A stretch of 64,000 nucleotides of DNA from Neorhizobium sp. SHOUNA12A (lineage in GTDB: Bacteria; Pseudomonadota; Alphaproteobacteria; Rhizobiales; Rhizobiaceae), in NCBI RefSeq assembly GCF_023006505.1, contig NZ_JALBGV010000013.1:39821-103820 (forward strand). Direction: 5' to 3'. Positions 45,595-56,531 of the stretch are shown here, piece after piece. The stretch's first letter is position 1. Each line of letters begins with the position of its first letter. Both the position numbers and the translations under genes were made by a program. The notes beneath the pieces were generated by a model that saw nothing but the letters and a program-made list of their open reading frames with translations, was not told the origin of the DNA and did not search any database.

Positions 45595-47958
45595 ATGAAG
45601 GCTGGTTCAAAGTTTTTGAACGCAGTGTCGGCGTTTGCGCTGTCTGCTAGTGTTGTTGCATCGGGCGCAGGTGTACTGGTACTTGCTTCCGCACTTTCTG
45701 CCGAAGCGGCGGTTATCCGGAACGTTCAGGTCCGCGGCGCACAGCGCGCTGGCGAGGAGGCCGTTCGTTCCAACCTGACCATCCGTCCGGGTGTCAACTT
45801 CTCCAACAACGACATCGATGAATCGGTCCGCAAGCTCTATTCGACCGGCTATTTCTCGGATGTCAAAATCAGTGTTTCCGGCAGCACGCTCGTCGTGTCG
45901 GTGAGCGAAAATCAGCTCATCAATCAGGTCGTGTTCAACGGCAACCGCAAGATCACCGACGAGAAGCTCCAGGCCGTGGTGCAGACCCAGCCGCTCGGCC
46001 CGTATAATCAGGCCCTGATCGATGCGGATATCCAGCGTCTGCGCGAAGCCTATCGTGCAATCGGCCGCAGCGACGTCCAGATCACCACCCAGACCGCCGA
46101 CGTCGGCCAGGGACGCGTAAACCTCGCCTTCGTCATCAACGAAGGCGACCGCACCAAGATCGCCGACATCAATTTCGTCGGCAATCAGGCTTATGGCGAT
46201 GGTCGCCTGAAGTCGGTGATCATCACCAAGGAATCCGGTCCGCTGTCCTTCCTGACCCGCAAGGACGTCTACAGCGAGGATAAACTGCGCGCCGACGAAG
46301 AGGCGCTGCGCCAGTTCTATTACAATCATGGTTATCCGGACTTCCGCGTCATCTCGTCGGAAGCTGTGCTCGACGCATCGGGCAACAAATACAATATCAG
46401 CTTCACGGTCGAGGAAGGCCAGCGTTACGAATACGGCAACGTCTCGGTCGAATCCACCGTCCAGGGGATCAGCAGCCAGGACCTCGAAGGTCTGGTTAAG
46501 ACCCGTGCCGGCAACGTCTACGACGCCCGCGAAATCCAGAAGACCATGGAAGCGATCTCCAAGCGCGTCGCCGCGGCCGGTTATCCGTTCGCCCGCGTCA
46601 CGCCGCGCGGCGACCGTAATATGCAAAACCACACGGTCGGTGTTTCCTACCTGGTCGATCAGGGCGAGCGCGCCTATGTCGAGCGTATCGAGATCCGTGG
46701 CAACACCCGCACGCGTGACTATGTTATCCGCCGCGAATTCGATTTCAGCGAAGGCGACGCCTTCAACCAGGAAATGATCTCGCGCGCCAAGCGTCGCCTT
46801 GAAGCGCTCGGTTACTTCACCTCAGTCAACATCTCGACTTCGCAGGGCTCGTCGCCCGATCGCGTCGTCATCGTTGTCGATGTCGAAGACCAGCCGACCG
46901 GTTCGTTCGGTATCGGTGCCGGTTACTCCGCTGGCGGCGACGGCTTCCTGCTCGAAGCTTCGATCGAAGAAAAGAACTTCCTCGGCCGTGGCCAGTTCAT
47001 CCGCGTCGCAGTCGGCGGTGGTCTTGACGAAGCGCGCAGCTACAATCTTTCGTTCACCGAGCCCTACTTCCTCGGTTATCGTCTGGCGGCCGGTTTCGAC
47101 CTCTTCAAGAGCAAGACCTCGTCGAACAGCTATTACGATTACAACGAGCAGGGCGTCACCCTGCGCGTTACGGCGCCGATCACCGAAGATCTGGCGACGA
47201 CGTTCCGCTACACCTACAAGGAAATCGAATACTCCAACGACGGTGCCTTCGGCGCTGACGGCGTTCCTGGCACCGTAGACGACAATCTTTCGTCGCCTTA
47301 CATCTCGATGATCGACAACGGCAAGTTCGTTCAATCGTCGATTTCGCAGACGCTGACCTACAATACGCTCGACAGCCAGACGCTGCCGCGCGAAGGCATC
47401 TACGCGACGATCACGCATGAATATGCAGGTCTCGGTGGCGACTCCGACTTCTACAAGATTTCAGGTCGTGCCCGTTACTTCCAGCTTCTGTCGACAGAAG
47501 CTGACCTGATCGGCTCCATCGCAGTCGGCGCCGGCCATGTGGTTTCCACCGGCGACAATCTGCATGTCTTCGACCAGTTCACGATCGGCGGTCGTCAGGT
47601 CCGCGGCTTCGAGAACGACGGTATCGGTCCGCGTACGACTGATCACGGCGACGCGCTCGGCGGCACGACCTACTTTACGGCCTCTGCCGAAATGACGATG
47701 CCGATGCCGGCTGTTCCGGAAGACTTCGGTCTGCGTGCTGCTGTCTTTGCCGATGCCGGTACACTTTACGGCAACGATGTTCCGCTCGGCACCAGCACCG
47801 CGCAGGGCACCAGCATGAACTGGCGTGCTTCGGTCGGTGCGGGTATCATGTGGGCGTCGCCGTTCGGCAACATCCGCTTCGACTACGCGCATCCCGTCAT
47901 GAAGGAAGACTTCGACGAAACCCAGGAATTCCGGTTCAGCATGGCGAACCAGTTCTGA
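45595..47958 (+). CDS. bamA: Outer membrane protein assembly factor BamA
   Basis: A 787-residue outer-membrane insertase. A signal peptide ends near residue 38 (S-A-E-A). Five POTRA domains extend to about 435, starting with V-I-R-N-V-Q-V-R-G, and the Omp85 barrel occupies the rest. The conserved V-R-G-F and R-F-D-Y-A-H patterns lie in the barrel, and the protein ends in F, the usual sorting signal. The 197-bp upstream spacer may hold its own promoter. Confidence 0.97.
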   Translation: MKAGSKFLNAVSAFALSASVVASGAGVLVLASALSAEAAVIRNVQVRGAQRAGEEAVRSNLTIRPGVNFSNNDIDESVRKLYSTGYFSDVKISVSGSTLVVSVSENQLINQVVFNGNRKITDEKLQAVVQTQPLGPYNQALIDADIQRLREAYRAIGRSDVQITTQTADVGQGRVNLAFVINEGDRTKIADINFVGNQAYGDGRLKSVIITKESGPLSFLTRKDVYSEDKLRADEEALRQFYYNHGYPDFRVISSEAVLDASGNKYNISFTVEEGQRYEYGNVSVESTVQGISSQDLEGLVKTRAGNVYDAREIQKTMEAISKRVAAAGYPFARVTPRGDRNMQNHTVGVSYLVDQGERAYVERIEIRGNTRTRDYVIRREFDFSEGDAFNQEMISRAKRRLEALGYFTSVNISTSQGSSPDRVVIVVDVEDQPTGSFGIGAGYSAGGDGFLLEASIEEKNFLGRGQFIRVAVGGGLDEARSYNLSFTEPYFLGYRLAAGFDLFKSKTSSNSYYDYNEQGVTLRVTAPITEDLATTFRYTYKEIEYSNDGAFGADGVPGTVDDNLSSPYISMIDNGKFVQSSISQTLTYNTLDSQTLPREGIYATITHEYAGLGGDSDFYKISGRARYFQLLSTEADLIGSIAVGAGHVVSTGDNLHVFDQFTIGGRQVRGFENDGIGPRTTDHGDALGGTTYFTASAEMTMPMPAVPEDFGLRAAVFADAGTLYGNDVPLGTSTAQGTSMNWRASVGAGIMWASPFGNIRFDYAHPVMKEDFDETQEFRFSMANQF

Positions 47959-48009
47959 TCATCTCCGCTCGCGATTGCGGGCGGAAATCTGTTCTGGAGC
48001 TTTAGCTTT

Positions 48010-49077
48010 ATGGACCACAATGAATTCTTTCCGCCCCATGATGGCGTGAGCCTGCGCGAGTTGGCCGCCCTTCTTGGGGCCGAATTGCTTGATGGCAGCG
48101 CCGGAGATCGGCTGATCCGTTCCGTTGCGCCGGTTGCGCGGGCCGGCGAAGGCGAGATCTGTTATATCCTGTCCCGGAAAAGCCGTCGCGAACTGGAAAG
48201 CTGCAAGGCTTCCGCGATTATTTGTGACACGGCGATCCGTTCCATCATCCCGGCCCATATCCCGGTTGTGCTGACCAAGACCCCGCACACGGCGTTTGCG
48301 CAGGCGGGTGCTATCCTGCATCCGATCGCGATGCGACCATCCCCGATCACCTCGTTTCCGCCCGGCATTTCGCCGGCCGCTTTCGTGGATCCAACCGCCA
48401 GGCTTGAACCCGGCGTCGAAGTCGAGCCCATGGCCGTGATCGGCGCGCGGGCGGAAATCGGCACCGGCAGCCGCATCGGCGCCGGCAGCGTCATCGGCGC
48501 CGACGTCAAGATCGGCCGGGATTGCACGATCGCCGCGGCTGCGAGCGTCGTTGCAGCTCTCATCGGCAATGGCGTGATCATCCATAATGGCGTTCGCATC
48601 GGCCAGGATGGCTTCGGTTTTGCTCCGGGTCCGAGAGGCATGCTGAAAATCGTTCAGATCGGCCGCGTCATCATCCAGGACAATGTCGAGATCGGCGCCA
48701 ACACGACCGTCGATCGCGGCGCCATGGATGATACGGTCATCGGCGAAGGCACCAAGATCGACAATCAGGTTCAGATCGCCCACAACGTCCGCATCGGCCG
48801 CCATTGCGGCATTGCGAGCGGCGCAGGTATTGCCGGTTCGACGCGGATCGGCGACGGAGTATTGATCGGTGGCGCATCCGGTATTAATGGACACATCTCG
48901 ATTGGAGACGGCGTGCAGATCGCCGCGATGAGCGGTGTGGTGGGGGATATTCCCGCCGGGGCGCGTTATGGCGGCATTCCCGCCCGCCCGATGCCGGATT
49001 TCCTCCGCGATACCGCGGAAGTCTTGATGCGTTCGGACGAGCGGGCGAAACGCAGAGGAGAGAAGAAGAATGACTGA
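48010..49077 (+). CDS. lpxD: UDP-3-O-acyl-glucosamine N-acyltransferase
   Basis: A 355-residue enzyme that adds the N-linked acyl chain in lipid A synthesis. The N-terminal uridine-binding domain is followed by a left-handed beta-helix of hexapeptide repeats from about residue 110 to 320. The catalytic His lies in I-A-H-N-V-R-I-G-R near residue 258. It overlaps fabZ by 8 bp. No skp gene separates it from bamA, unlike in E. coli. Confidence 0.96.
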   Translation: MDHNEFFPPHDGVSLRELAALLGAELLDGSAGDRLIRSVAPVARAGEGEICYILSRKSRRELESCKASAIICDTAIRSIIPAHIPVVLTKTPHTAFAQAGAILHPIAMRPSPITSFPPGISPAAFVDPTARLEPGVEVEPMAVIGARAEIGTGSRIGAGSVIGADVKIGRDCTIAAAASVVAALIGNGVIIHNGVRIGQDGFGFAPGPRGMLKIVQIGRVIIQDNVEIGANTTVDRGAMDDTVIGEGTKIDNQVQIAHNVRIGRHCGIASGAGIAGSTRIGDGVLIGGASGINGHISIGDGVQIAAMSGVVGDIPAGARYGGIPARPMPDFLRDTAEVLMRSDERAKRRGEKKND

Positions 49078-49537
49078 TGAGACCAAGCCGGTGCTCGGCG
49101 CGGCCGATATTCAGGAAATCATGAAGCTGCTGCCGCACCGCTATCCTTTTCTCCTGGTCGATAAGATCGTCGAGATCGATGGCGATAATTCCGCGATCGG
49201 CATCAAGAACGTCACCGCCAACGAGCCGCATTTCACCGGGCATTTCCCGGAGCGGCCGATCATGCCGGGCGTGCTGCTGATTGAAGGCATGGCGCAGACC
49301 GCCGGCGCAATCTGCGCCAGGAAGGAAGGCGAGGGTGGCAATCTCGTCTACTTCATGACCATCGACAATGCCCGCTTCCGCAAGCCGGTCGTGCCGGGCG
49401 ACCGGGTCGAGTTCCATGTCACCAAGCAGAAACAGCGCGGCAATATCTGGAAATTCCATTGTGACGCGAAGGTAGACGGCGTACTTGTTGCCGAAGCCGA
49501 TATCGGCGCGATGATCCGGCGCAAGGAAGAAGAATGA
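49070..49537 (+). CDS. fabZ: 3-hydroxyacyl-ACP dehydratase FabZ
   Basis: A 155-residue hot-dog-fold dehydratase of fatty acid elongation. The catalytic His is in [11 protein letters not shown] near residue 23 and the catalytic Glu in L-L-I-E-G-M-A-Q near 66. Its position within the lpx cluster balances hydroxyacyl-ACP use between fatty acid and lipid A synthesis. It overlaps lpxD and lpxA by a few bases. Confidence 0.97.
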   Translation: MTDETKPVLGAADIQEIMKLLPHRYPFLLVDKIVEIDGDNSAIGIKNVTANEPHFTGHFPERPIMPGVLLIEGMAQTAGAICARKEGEGGNLVYFMTIDNARFRKPVVPGDRVEFHVTKQKQRGNIWKFHCDAKVDGVLVAEADIGAMIRRKEEE

Positions 49538-50349
49538 AAAGCATTGCAGCTAGCGCACGCATCCATCCGTTAGCTTTGGTCGAGGACGGTGCCGTCATCG
49601 GCGAGAATGTCGTCGTCGGCCCGTTTTCGCATGTCGGTCCGCGTGTGGTGCTGAAGGATGGCGTCGAGCTGGTTTCGCATGCTGTGGTAAGCGGCCGTAC
49701 CGAGATCGGCCGCAACTGCCGAATTTTCCCGATGGCGATCATCGGCGGCGTCTCCCAGAGTCTTCATGAGGCTGGCGAGGATTCGACGCTGACGGTTGGC
49801 GATAATTGTACCATGCGCGAAGGCGTGACGATGAATTGCGGCACGGTCGGCGGCGGTGGCAAGACCGTCGTTGGCAACAACTGCCTGTTCCTCGCCAATT
49901 CGCACGTGGCGCATGACTGTCAGCTCGGCAACGACATCATCATGTCGAACAATGTCATGCTCGCGGGCCATGTCCATGTGGCTGATCGGGCGATCCTCGG
50001 TGGCGGCTGCGCCGTGCATCAGTTCACCCGCATCGGCCGCCAGGCTTTCATCGGTGGGCTAACGGCCGTCAATTACGACGTCATCCCGTATGGCATGCTG
50101 AACGGCAATCCCGGCGTGCTCGGTGGTCTCAACGTGGTCGGCATGACCCGCGCCGGCATTGAACGGGCGACCATCCATGTCGTCCGCCGCGCCTTCAAGC
50201 AGATTTTCGAGGGCGAGAGCAATATCCGCGCCAACGCAGCGGCGATCCGTAACGACTACGCCGATTGCAAGGAAGCGATGGAAATCCTTGATTTTATCGC
50301 GGCCGATAGTGATCGCGCCATTTCCTCGACGTTCCGCGGCAAGGGCTGA
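49534..50349 (+). CDS. lpxA: UDP-N-acetylglucosamine acyltransferase
   Basis: A 271-residue enzyme catalysing the first step of lipid A synthesis. A beta-helix of hexapeptide repeats spans residues 5-190, with the catalytic His in S-H-V-A-H-D-C near 127. The C-terminal helical domain follows. It overlaps fabZ by 4 bp and is 6 bp upstream of lpxI. Confidence 0.97.
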   Translation: MKSIAASARIHPLALVEDGAVIGENVVVGPFSHVGPRVVLKDGVELVSHAVVSGRTEIGRNCRIFPMAIIGGVSQSLHEAGEDSTLTVGDNCTMREGVTMNCGTVGGGGKTVVGNNCLFLANSHVAHDCQLGNDIIMSNNVMLAGHVHVADRAILGGGCAVHQFTRIGRQAFIGGLTAVNYDVIPYGMLNGNPGVLGGLNVVGMTRAGIERATIHVVRRAFKQIFEGESNIRANAAAIRNDYADCKEAMEILDFIAADSDRAISSTFRGKG

Positions 50350-50355
50350 CCCGCG

Positions 50356-51237
50356 ATGGCCGGCCTCCCGAGCCTCGCGCCGAAGGGCCGGCTGGCGATC
50401 ATCGCCGGGAAGGGCTTTTTACCCCTCTATGTAGCAAAAGCCGCGCAGCAGGCCGGTGAAGCGCCGCTCATTCTCGCGCTCGCCAATGAATCCGATCACA
50501 GCTTTGATGGTTTCGAGGCGGTTTCCGTCGGCGTCGGCGATCTTGCCGCAATCGAGCGCCTGTTTCGCGACAAGGGCGTCACCCGCGTCATCCTGTCGGG
50601 AGGCGTGGCGCGAAGGCCTGACTGGCGTGACATCCACCCGACCTTCCGCACCATTCTGAAAGTCCCCTCCGTGGTTCGCACGCTGCTGTCCGGCGGTGAC
50701 GATTCAGTGCTCCAGATGGTCATCAAGCTCATCGAGGCGATGGGCTGCGAGGTGCTGGGCGCCCACGACATCGTCCCCGGCCTGCTCGCCAAGACCGGAC
50801 CGCTCGGTGCTCATACGCCATCCGATGATGATCGCCGCGACATCGATCGTGCGTCCGAAGCCGCCAAGCGTCTCGGCGAACTCGATATCGGCCAGGGCGC
50901 CGTCAGCGTCGGCGGACGTGTCGTGGCGCTTGAGGGCGTCGAGGGCACGGACCGGATGCTCGAACGGGTGGCGGCATTGCGCGCCGAAGGCCGTATTTCG
51001 GCCCGCCGCAAGGGCGTCCTCGTCAAGCTCTGCAAACCGCAGCAGGATATGCGCGCCGACCTGCCGACGATCGGCCCGTCGACCGTCGAGAATGTCATCC
51101 GCGCCGGGCTGGCAGGCATCGCGGTGGAGGCGGGACGCGCACTTGTGCTGGAAGAAGCGAAGACGATTGCCGCGGCTGATGCTGCCGGTATCTTCGTCTG
51201 CGGTATCGATCCCGGTCTGCCGCAAGGAGGATTGTGA
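50356..51237 (+). CDS. lpxI: UDP-2,3-diacylglucosamine pyrophosphatase LpxI
   Basis: A 293-residue protein of the DUF1009 family, now known as LpxI, which replaces LpxH in many alphaproteobacteria. Features are G-K-G-F-L-P-L near residue 16, F-R-D-K-G-V-T-R-V-I-L-S-G-G-V near 72, and the C-terminal T-V-E-N-V-I-R-A-G-L-A-G-I-A-V-E-A-G near 238. The TGA overlaps the lpxB ATG at 51237. Context between lpxA and lpxB supports the assignment. Confidence 0.94.
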   Translation: MAGLPSLAPKGRLAIIAGKGFLPLYVAKAAQQAGEAPLILALANESDHSFDGFEAVSVGVGDLAAIERLFRDKGVTRVILSGGVARRPDWRDIHPTFRTILKVPSVVRTLLSGGDDSVLQMVIKLIEAMGCEVLGAHDIVPGLLAKTGPLGAHTPSDDDRRDIDRASEAAKRLGELDIGQGAVSVGGRVVALEGVEGTDRMLERVAALRAEGRISARRKGVLVKLCKPQQDMRADLPTIGPSTVENVIRAGLAGIAVEAGRALVLEEAKTIAAADAAGIFVCGIDPGLPQGGL

Positions 51238-52415
51238 TGGTCAAGACCTTGAAGGTTGGCGTCATCGCCGGCGAAGTATCCGGCGATCTCCTCGGCGGCG
51301 ATCTGATTGCGGCCTTGAAGGCAGCTTGTGGCGGCGAGGTCGAACTCATCGGCGTCGGCGGCGAGGCGCTCGAAGCGCAGGGCCTCAATCCGCTCTTCGA
51401 TTTTTCGGAGCTGTCGATCATGGGGATCACCCAGGTGATCGCCCGCCTGCCGAACCTGATCAAGCGGATCAATCAGACGGCGGCGGCCATTGTGGCTGCA
51501 AAGCCGGATGTGCTGATCATCATCGACAGTCCCGATTTCACCCATCGCGTCGCCAAGAAGGTGCGGGCCGCTCTGCCGGACCTGCCGATCGTCGACTACG
51601 TCTGCCCGAGCGTCTGGGCATGGAAGGAATACCGCGCCAAGGCGATGCTCGCCTATGTCGATCATGTCCTGGCTGTGCTGCCGTTCGAGCCCGAGGCCAT
51701 GAAGCGTCTCGGCGGACCCGAAACAACATTCGTCGGTCACCGCCTGACCGCCGATCCGTCGCTCCTCAAGGTCCGCGGTATCCGTGCCGAACGCCCCGTA
51801 AAGGCGCAGGGCGAACAGAGGACGATCATGCTGTTGCCGGGCTCCCGGTCGGCGGAGATCAAGGCGCTTCTGCCGGTCTTCGGCGAGGCGGCCCGCCAGT
51901 TCGTCGCCCGCAACGGACCGACCCGTTTCCTGCTGCCGACGGTTGCCCGCCAGGAAAAACTGGTGCGCGAGATCGTTGCCGGTTTCGAGGTCAAGCCGGA
52001 GATCACGGCTGATACGGACGGCAAATGGGCGGCATTCGCCGAAGCCGATGCAGCGCTTGCAGCCTCGGGTACGGTTATCCTGGAACTCGGTCTTGCCGGG
52101 ATTCCACTGGTCTCGGCCTACAAGACCGACTGGCTGATCACCATGCTGGCAAAACGCATCAAGACCTGGTCCGGCGCCCTTCCGAACCTGATCGCCGACT
52201 ATGTCGTCGTGCCGGAATACGTCAACGAGGTGGTGCGGCCGGCAAGCCTGTGCCGCTGGGCCGAGCGCCTGTCCTCCGACACGATGCAGCGTCGCGCCAT
52301 GATCGAAGGTTTCGATCTTACGTGGGAGCGCCTGCAGGTGCCCGTGCCGCCGGGCGAAGCGGCCGCCGGCATCGTTCTCCAGGTTCTGGACACCAAAAAA
52401 CCCGGCCATTTCTGA
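51237..52415 (+). CDS. lpxB: Lipid-A-disaccharide synthase
   Basis: A 392-residue GT-B glycosyltransferase joining UDP-diacylglucosamine and lipid X. It has G-E-V-S-G-D-L-L-G-G near residue 11, the I-D-S-P-D-F-T-H-R near 97, Y-V-C-P-S-V-W-A-W-K near 120 and L-P-G-S-R near 200. AAGGAGG lies before the ATG. The stop codon sits inside the loop of the terminator shared with gltA. Confidence 0.96.
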   Translation: MVKTLKVGVIAGEVSGDLLGGDLIAALKAACGGEVELIGVGGEALEAQGLNPLFDFSELSIMGITQVIARLPNLIKRINQTAAAIVAAKPDVLIIIDSPDFTHRVAKKVRAALPDLPIVDYVCPSVWAWKEYRAKAMLAYVDHVLAVLPFEPEAMKRLGGPETTFVGHRLTADPSLLKVRGIRAERPVKAQGEQRTIMLLPGSRSAEIKALLPVFGEAARQFVARNGPTRFLLPTVARQEKLVREIVAGFEVKPEITADTDGKWAAFAEADAALAASGTVILELGLAGIPLVSAYKTDWLITMLAKRIKTWSGALPNLIADYVVVPEYVNEVVRPASLCRWAERLSSDTMQRRAMIEGFDLTWERLQVPVPPGEAAAGIVLQVLDTKKPGHF

Positions 52416-52426
52416 CCGGGTTTTTT
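52395..52426. terminator. Bidirectional terminator between lpxB and gltA
   Basis: AAAAAACCCGG, a 10-nt loop, CCGGGTTTTTT. A symmetrical stem with U-runs in both directions. The TGA of lpxB (52413-52415) lies at the end of the loop, so translating ribosomes would cover the hairpin. Confidence 0.88.
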
Positions 52427-52445
52427 GTTGGGTGTCGCTTGCGGA

Positions 52446-53735
52446 TTAACGCTTGGAAACCGGGATGTAGTCGCGCTGCGCTTCGCCGGTATAGAGCTGA
52501 CGCGGGCGGCCGATGCGCTGTTGCGGATCTTCGATCATTTCGGCCCACTGGGCGATCCAGCCGACGGTGCGGGCGAGAGCGAAGAGCACGGTGAACATGG
52601 TGGTGGGGAAGCCCATCGCCTTCAGCGTGATGCCCGAATAGAAGTCGATATTCGGGTAGAGCTTCTTCTCGATGAAATACTCGTCGGTGAGCGCGATGCG
52701 TTCCAGTTCCATCGCGACCTGCAGCAGCGGATCGTCCTTGTGGCCGAGTTCGCCGAGCACTTCATGCGTGGTCTTCTGCATGATCTTGGCGCGCGGATCG
52801 TAGTTCTTGTAGACGCGGTGACCGAAGCCCATCAGGCGGAACGGATCGTTCTTGTCCTTGGCGCGGGCGATATATTCCGGGATCTTGTCGACCGTGCCGA
52901 TTTCCGTCAGCATGTTGAGCGCAGCTTCGTTGGCGCCGCCATGGGCCGGGCCCCAGAGGCAGGCAATGCCGGCCGCGATGCAGGCGAACGGGTTGGCGCC
53001 CGAGGAACCGGCGAGGCGGACCGTCGAGGTCGAAGCGTTCTGCTCATGGTCGGCATGCAGGATGAAGATGCGGTCCATGGCGCGCGACAGCACCGGATTG
53101 ACCACATACTCTTCGCACGGAACCGCAAAGCACATGCGCAGGAAGTTCGACGCATAGTCCAGGTTGTTCTGCGGATAAACGAAGGGCTGGCCGATATGGT
53201 ATTTGTAGGCCATCGCGGCAAGCGTCGGCATCTTGGCGATCATGCGCAGTGAAGCGACCATGCGCTGGTGCGGATCGGTGATGTCGGTGGAGTCGTGATA
53301 GAAGGCAGACAGCGCCCCGACACAGCCGCACATGACGGCCATCGGATGGGCGTCGCGGCGGAAGCCGGTGAAGAAGCGGCTCATCTGCTCATGCACCATC
53401 GTGTGATGGGTCACGCGATAGTCGAAGTCCTTCTTCTGGGCAGCGGTCGGCAGTTCCCCGTAAAGCAGCAGGTAGCAGGTTTCCAGGAAGTCGCCATGCT
53501 CGGCGAGCTGTTCGATCGGATAACCGCGATGCAGCAGGATGCCGGCGTCGCCATCGATATAGGTGATCTTGGATTCGCAAGACGCCGTCGAGGTGAAGCC
53601 GGGGTCGTAGGTGAAGGTGCCGGTGTGCTTGTAGAGAGCGCCGATATCGACCACATCGGGACCGATCGTCCCCGACTTGACCGGCAGATCGACTTGTCTG
53701 TCACCGATTACCAGATTTGCGCTTGTTTCCGTCAT
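52446..53735 (-). CDS. gltA: Citrate synthase
   Basis: A 429-residue type II citrate synthase, condensing oxaloacetate and acetyl-CoA. Catalytic and binding motifs are His in G-P-A-H-G-G-A-N near residue 264, His in G-F-G-H-R-V-Y-K near 305, and Asp in N-I-D-F-Y-S-G near 363. The ATG at 53735 has GGAGGA upstream; the frame continues upstream without a better start. It is convergent with lpxB. Confidence 0.97.
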   Translation of the reverse strand: MTETSANLVIGDRQVDLPVKSGTIGPDVVDIGALYKHTGTFTYDPGFTSTASCESKITYIDGDAGILLHRGYPIEQLAEHGDFLETCYLLLYGELPTAAQKKDFDYRVTHHTMVHEQMSRFFTGFRRDAHPMAVMCGCVGALSAFYHDSTDITDPHQRMVASLRMIAKMPTLAAMAYKYHIGQPFVYPQNNLDYASNFLRMCFAVPCEEYVVNPVLSRAMDRIFILHADHEQNASTSTVRLAGSSGANPFACIAAGIACLWGPAHGGANEAALNMLTEIGTVDKIPEYIARAKDKNDPFRLMGFGHRVYKNYDPRAKIMQKTTHEVLGELGHKDDPLLQVAMELERIALTDEYFIEKKLYPNIDFYSGITLKAMGFPTTMFTVLFALARTVGWIAQWAEMIEDPQQRIGRPRQLYTGEAQRDYIPVSKR

Positions 53736-53803
53736 GCTGATCCTCCAACCTTTTGGCGGCATGGCGCCCTAAAAGCGCCACAAGAATTAAGCGTCCACCA
53801 GTT

Positions 53804-53832
53804 TAGCTATATGATCCTAAAGCTGATGCCAA
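53804..53832 (-). promoter_or_regulatory. Promoter of gltA
   Basis: On the minus strand TTGGCA is followed after 17 bp by TAGCTA, about 70 bp upstream of the gltA start. Confidence 0.55.
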
Positions 53833-54023
53833 GCTGTCGTGACGGCATTTTGTGCAGCGCGAAAAATTATTGAGCAACAGCTTTTGCTTGGATGTCCAAC
53901 TTCCTGTTGCATGCCCTTTCGGTGGCTCGGAATTCCCGATATTTAACCGCCAGTTGACGACCGAAGAAGAAACGCGCAGGTTGTATTGCCGCATGTCTGG
54001 CGGTGGGGCGGACAGAGCGTTTC

Positions 54024-56531
54024 ATGCCGGAGGAAAATGCATTTCCGACGCATGCCGAGGCAGGGAAACTGATATCCCGGCCACCGGACCCCCGCATAAA
54101 CACAAGCGCTCCCGACTCGGGCAAGCTCCGAAATCTGGCCGAGCTTTTCCCCGCGATCGAGCGCCGCCCGCCGGTCCATACGCTGGACGGTGGCTTTCTC
54201 CGCTCCGCGAGCCGGCGCCTCGATCGGCTGCGACGCCGTCTCCCGGTTATGCTGGAGGAGGAGACGGTTTATGGCCATGGCTTCCTTTTCCTGCCGGTCG
54301 TCGTCGGGGCAGGGGCCGTCTGCTGGTTCTCACTGCCCCAGAACCCCGCTTTCTGGCCGTTTTTTCTCGTTTTCTGCGTATGTACGATCTTCGTCATCGT
54401 CTCGCGCCACCGCTCCGGCACGATCCATCTCTTGCCGCTCGGTGTCGCGCTCTTTCTGGGCGGCATGATGCTGGCACAGTTCGAGACGTGGCGGCGGTCC
54501 ACCGTCGTTCTCGATACGCCGGTGACAACCGAGCTTGCCGGCGTGGTCGAGCGCAGGGAGATCGATGCCCAGGGCCGTTGGCGTTATGTCGTCCTTATCG
54601 ACCGGACATCCAATCCGGAAGTCAGGCGCCCGCCGGAGCGTGTATCGCTGCTTGCAAGGTCTCGACATGAGCCCGCCCAGATCGGCGAGACGATCAGCGG
54701 CCGCGCGCGCCTTTCACCACCCTCCGGACCTGCACTGCCTGGCCTCAACGACTTTGCCTTCTCCTCCTATTTCGATGGCATCGGCGCGGTCGGATTTTTC
54801 TATGGAGCGCCGAAAAAACAGGCTGCCGGTCCGTCGACCCGGAGCTGGATTGCCGACATCGAAAGCCGGCTTTTCGATCTCCGCAGCGCAATCGCCACCC
54901 GTATCCGCGAGACCGTGCCGGGAGATTCCGGCGCCTTTGCCGCGGCAATCGTGACGGACGAACGCCGGGCGATCTCCAAGGGAACGACCGAAGCTTTACG
55001 GCTTTCGGGATTAGCCCATATCGTCGCCATTTCCGGACTGAACATGGCGCTCGCCGCCGGTATCTTCTTCGTCGGCGTGCGGACCGTGCTCGCGGTCTTT
55101 ATGGGCTTCGGCCACGCCTATCCGGTGAAGAAGATCGCCGCACTCGGCGCCCTGATAATGGTCACCGCCTATTACCTGATCTCCGGTTTCGGCGTTTCGG
55201 CCGAGCGGGCCTACATCATGATGGCAATCATGCTGGTTGCCGTCCTCTTCGACCGACCGTCTATCAGCCTGCACAATGTGGCGTTGTCCGCGCTCGTCAT
55301 CATCGCCATGTCGCCCTCGGAAATGCTCGGCCCGAGCTTCCAGATGTCGTTTGCTGCCACCGTTGCCCTGGTCGCCGGTTACGCGCTCTGGAAACAGAGG
55401 GCCGAGGGCCGCGATCCTCAGCCTCTGCCGTTCCGTCACCGCGTAGTGATGCCGATCCTGGCATCGTGGAATTTCGCAGCCGGCGTCTTCGTCACCTCGC
55501 TGATCGGCGGCGTTTCGACCGCGATGTTTTCGGTCGAGCATTTCCATCGCATCGCCACCTATGGCCTCGCCGCAAACCTCGCAGCCATGCCGATCATCTC
55601 CTTCGTGGTGATGCCGGCCGGTCTGGTCGGCATGCTGCTGATGCCCTTCGGCCTTGATGCTCCCTTCATGAAGCTCATGGGCCTCGGCTTGGAAGCGGTG
55701 ATCGTTATTGCTAGGCACGTGGCTGCCTGGGGTGGCGATGTCGGGATAGGCCGCCAGCATCCATGGTTCCTGACGGTCTCAACGGCAGGCTTCCTGCTGC
55801 TGACCCTGCTCAGGACGAAGCTAAGGCTGATCGGTCCGCCGCTGATGGTGACCGCTCTGCTGCTTTCCTGGCATGAGCGATCGACGCCTCTGGCGGATAT
55901 ATTGGTCTCGGAAGACGGGACAATGGTGGCGCTCGTAAACGGGGAACAGGTTTCCACCAACCGCGCCCGCCCGCCTGATTTCATCTACGACCAGTGGAAG
56001 AGGGCGCTTCTGCTCGGCGACCCGACCAAACCGGACATGTCGCCGGCCAGGGACAAGCCGCCCGACCGCAAACCAGCAGGCGCAAAAAACGATAAGCGCC
56101 GTGAGTTGACCTCGGTGGAACTCGAAACCGTGAGGTCGCGAATAAGCCAGGTGACTTCCGACCGCTTCACCTGCGAGCCTAAGGCCTGGTGCGCCGCAAG
56201 CACGGGCAATGCCATCATCGCGGCCGTAGAAGACGGCCGTTATGCCGGCGCTGCCTGCGACGCCGCCGATCTTGTCATCGCCCCGCGGGCACGTTTCGAC
56301 CGATGCCGGTCCGGCGGACTGATGATCAATGGCGCGACGCTTAGAAAGACCGGCGCGCTGGAGATTTCGCTGAACGGCACGGGCGACATGCGACGCTGGG
56401 AGGTCCGTGCCGCAATGACGGCCGAGGACCGGCCCTGGACTAGGCACCGCCACTACGATTGGCGAAGCCAGAGTTTCGACAACGCGTTGCCGGAACCGCT
56501 CCGGCAGCTGATCAGTGATAACGGCGGATGA
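54024..56531 (+). CDS. comEC: ComEC/Rec2 family protein (DNA uptake channel-like)
   Basis: An 835-residue membrane protein. An N-terminal soluble part of about 85 residues is followed by membrane segments, a DUF4131-like region, and the Competence domain with the conserved [13 protein letters not shown] near residue 335. Further transmembrane segments end near 620. In DNA uptake systems it forms the inner-membrane channel. The C-terminal part after about residue 625 does not show the H-x-H-x-D-H motif of the metallo-beta-lactamase domain found in B. subtilis ComEC. The ATG at 54024 was preferred to a GTG at 54003. The 3' end overlaps lexA by 20 bp. Confidence 0.88.
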   Translation: MPEENAFPTHAEAGKLISRPPDPRINTSAPDSGKLRNLAELFPAIERRPPVHTLDGGFLRSASRRLDRLRRRLPVMLEEETVYGHGFLFLPVVVGAGAVCWFSLPQNPAFWPFFLVFCVCTIFVIVSRHRSGTIHLLPLGVALFLGGMMLAQFETWRRSTVVLDTPVTTELAGVVERREIDAQGRWRYVVLIDRTSNPEVRRPPERVSLLARSRHEPAQIGETISGRARLSPPSGPALPGLNDFAFSSYFDGIGAVGFFYGAPKKQAAGPSTRSWIADIESRLFDLRSAIATRIRETVPGDSGAFAAAIVTDERRAISKGTTEALRLSGLAHIVAISGLNMALAAGIFFVGVRTVLAVFMGFGHAYPVKKIAALGALIMVTAYYLISGFGVSAERAYIMMAIMLVAVLFDRPSISLHNVALSALVIIAMSPSEMLGPSFQMSFAATVALVAGYALWKQRAEGRDPQPLPFRHRVVMPILASWNFAAGVFVTSLIGGVSTAMFSVEHFHRIATYGLAANLAAMPIISFVVMPAGLVGMLLMPFGLDAPFMKLMGLGLEAVIVIARHVAAWGGDVGIGRQHPWFLTVSTAGFLLLTLLRTKLRLIGPPLMVTALLLSWHERSTPLADILVSEDGTMVALVNGEQVSTNRARPPDFIYDQWKRALLLGDPTKPDMSPARDKPPDRKPAGAKNDKRRELTSVELETVRSRISQVTSDRFTCEPKAWCAASTGNAIIAAVEDGRYAGAACDAADLVIAPRARFDRCRSGGLMINGATLRKTGALEISLNGTGDMRRWEVRAAMTAEDRPWTRHRHYDWRSQSFDNALPEPLRQLISDNGG

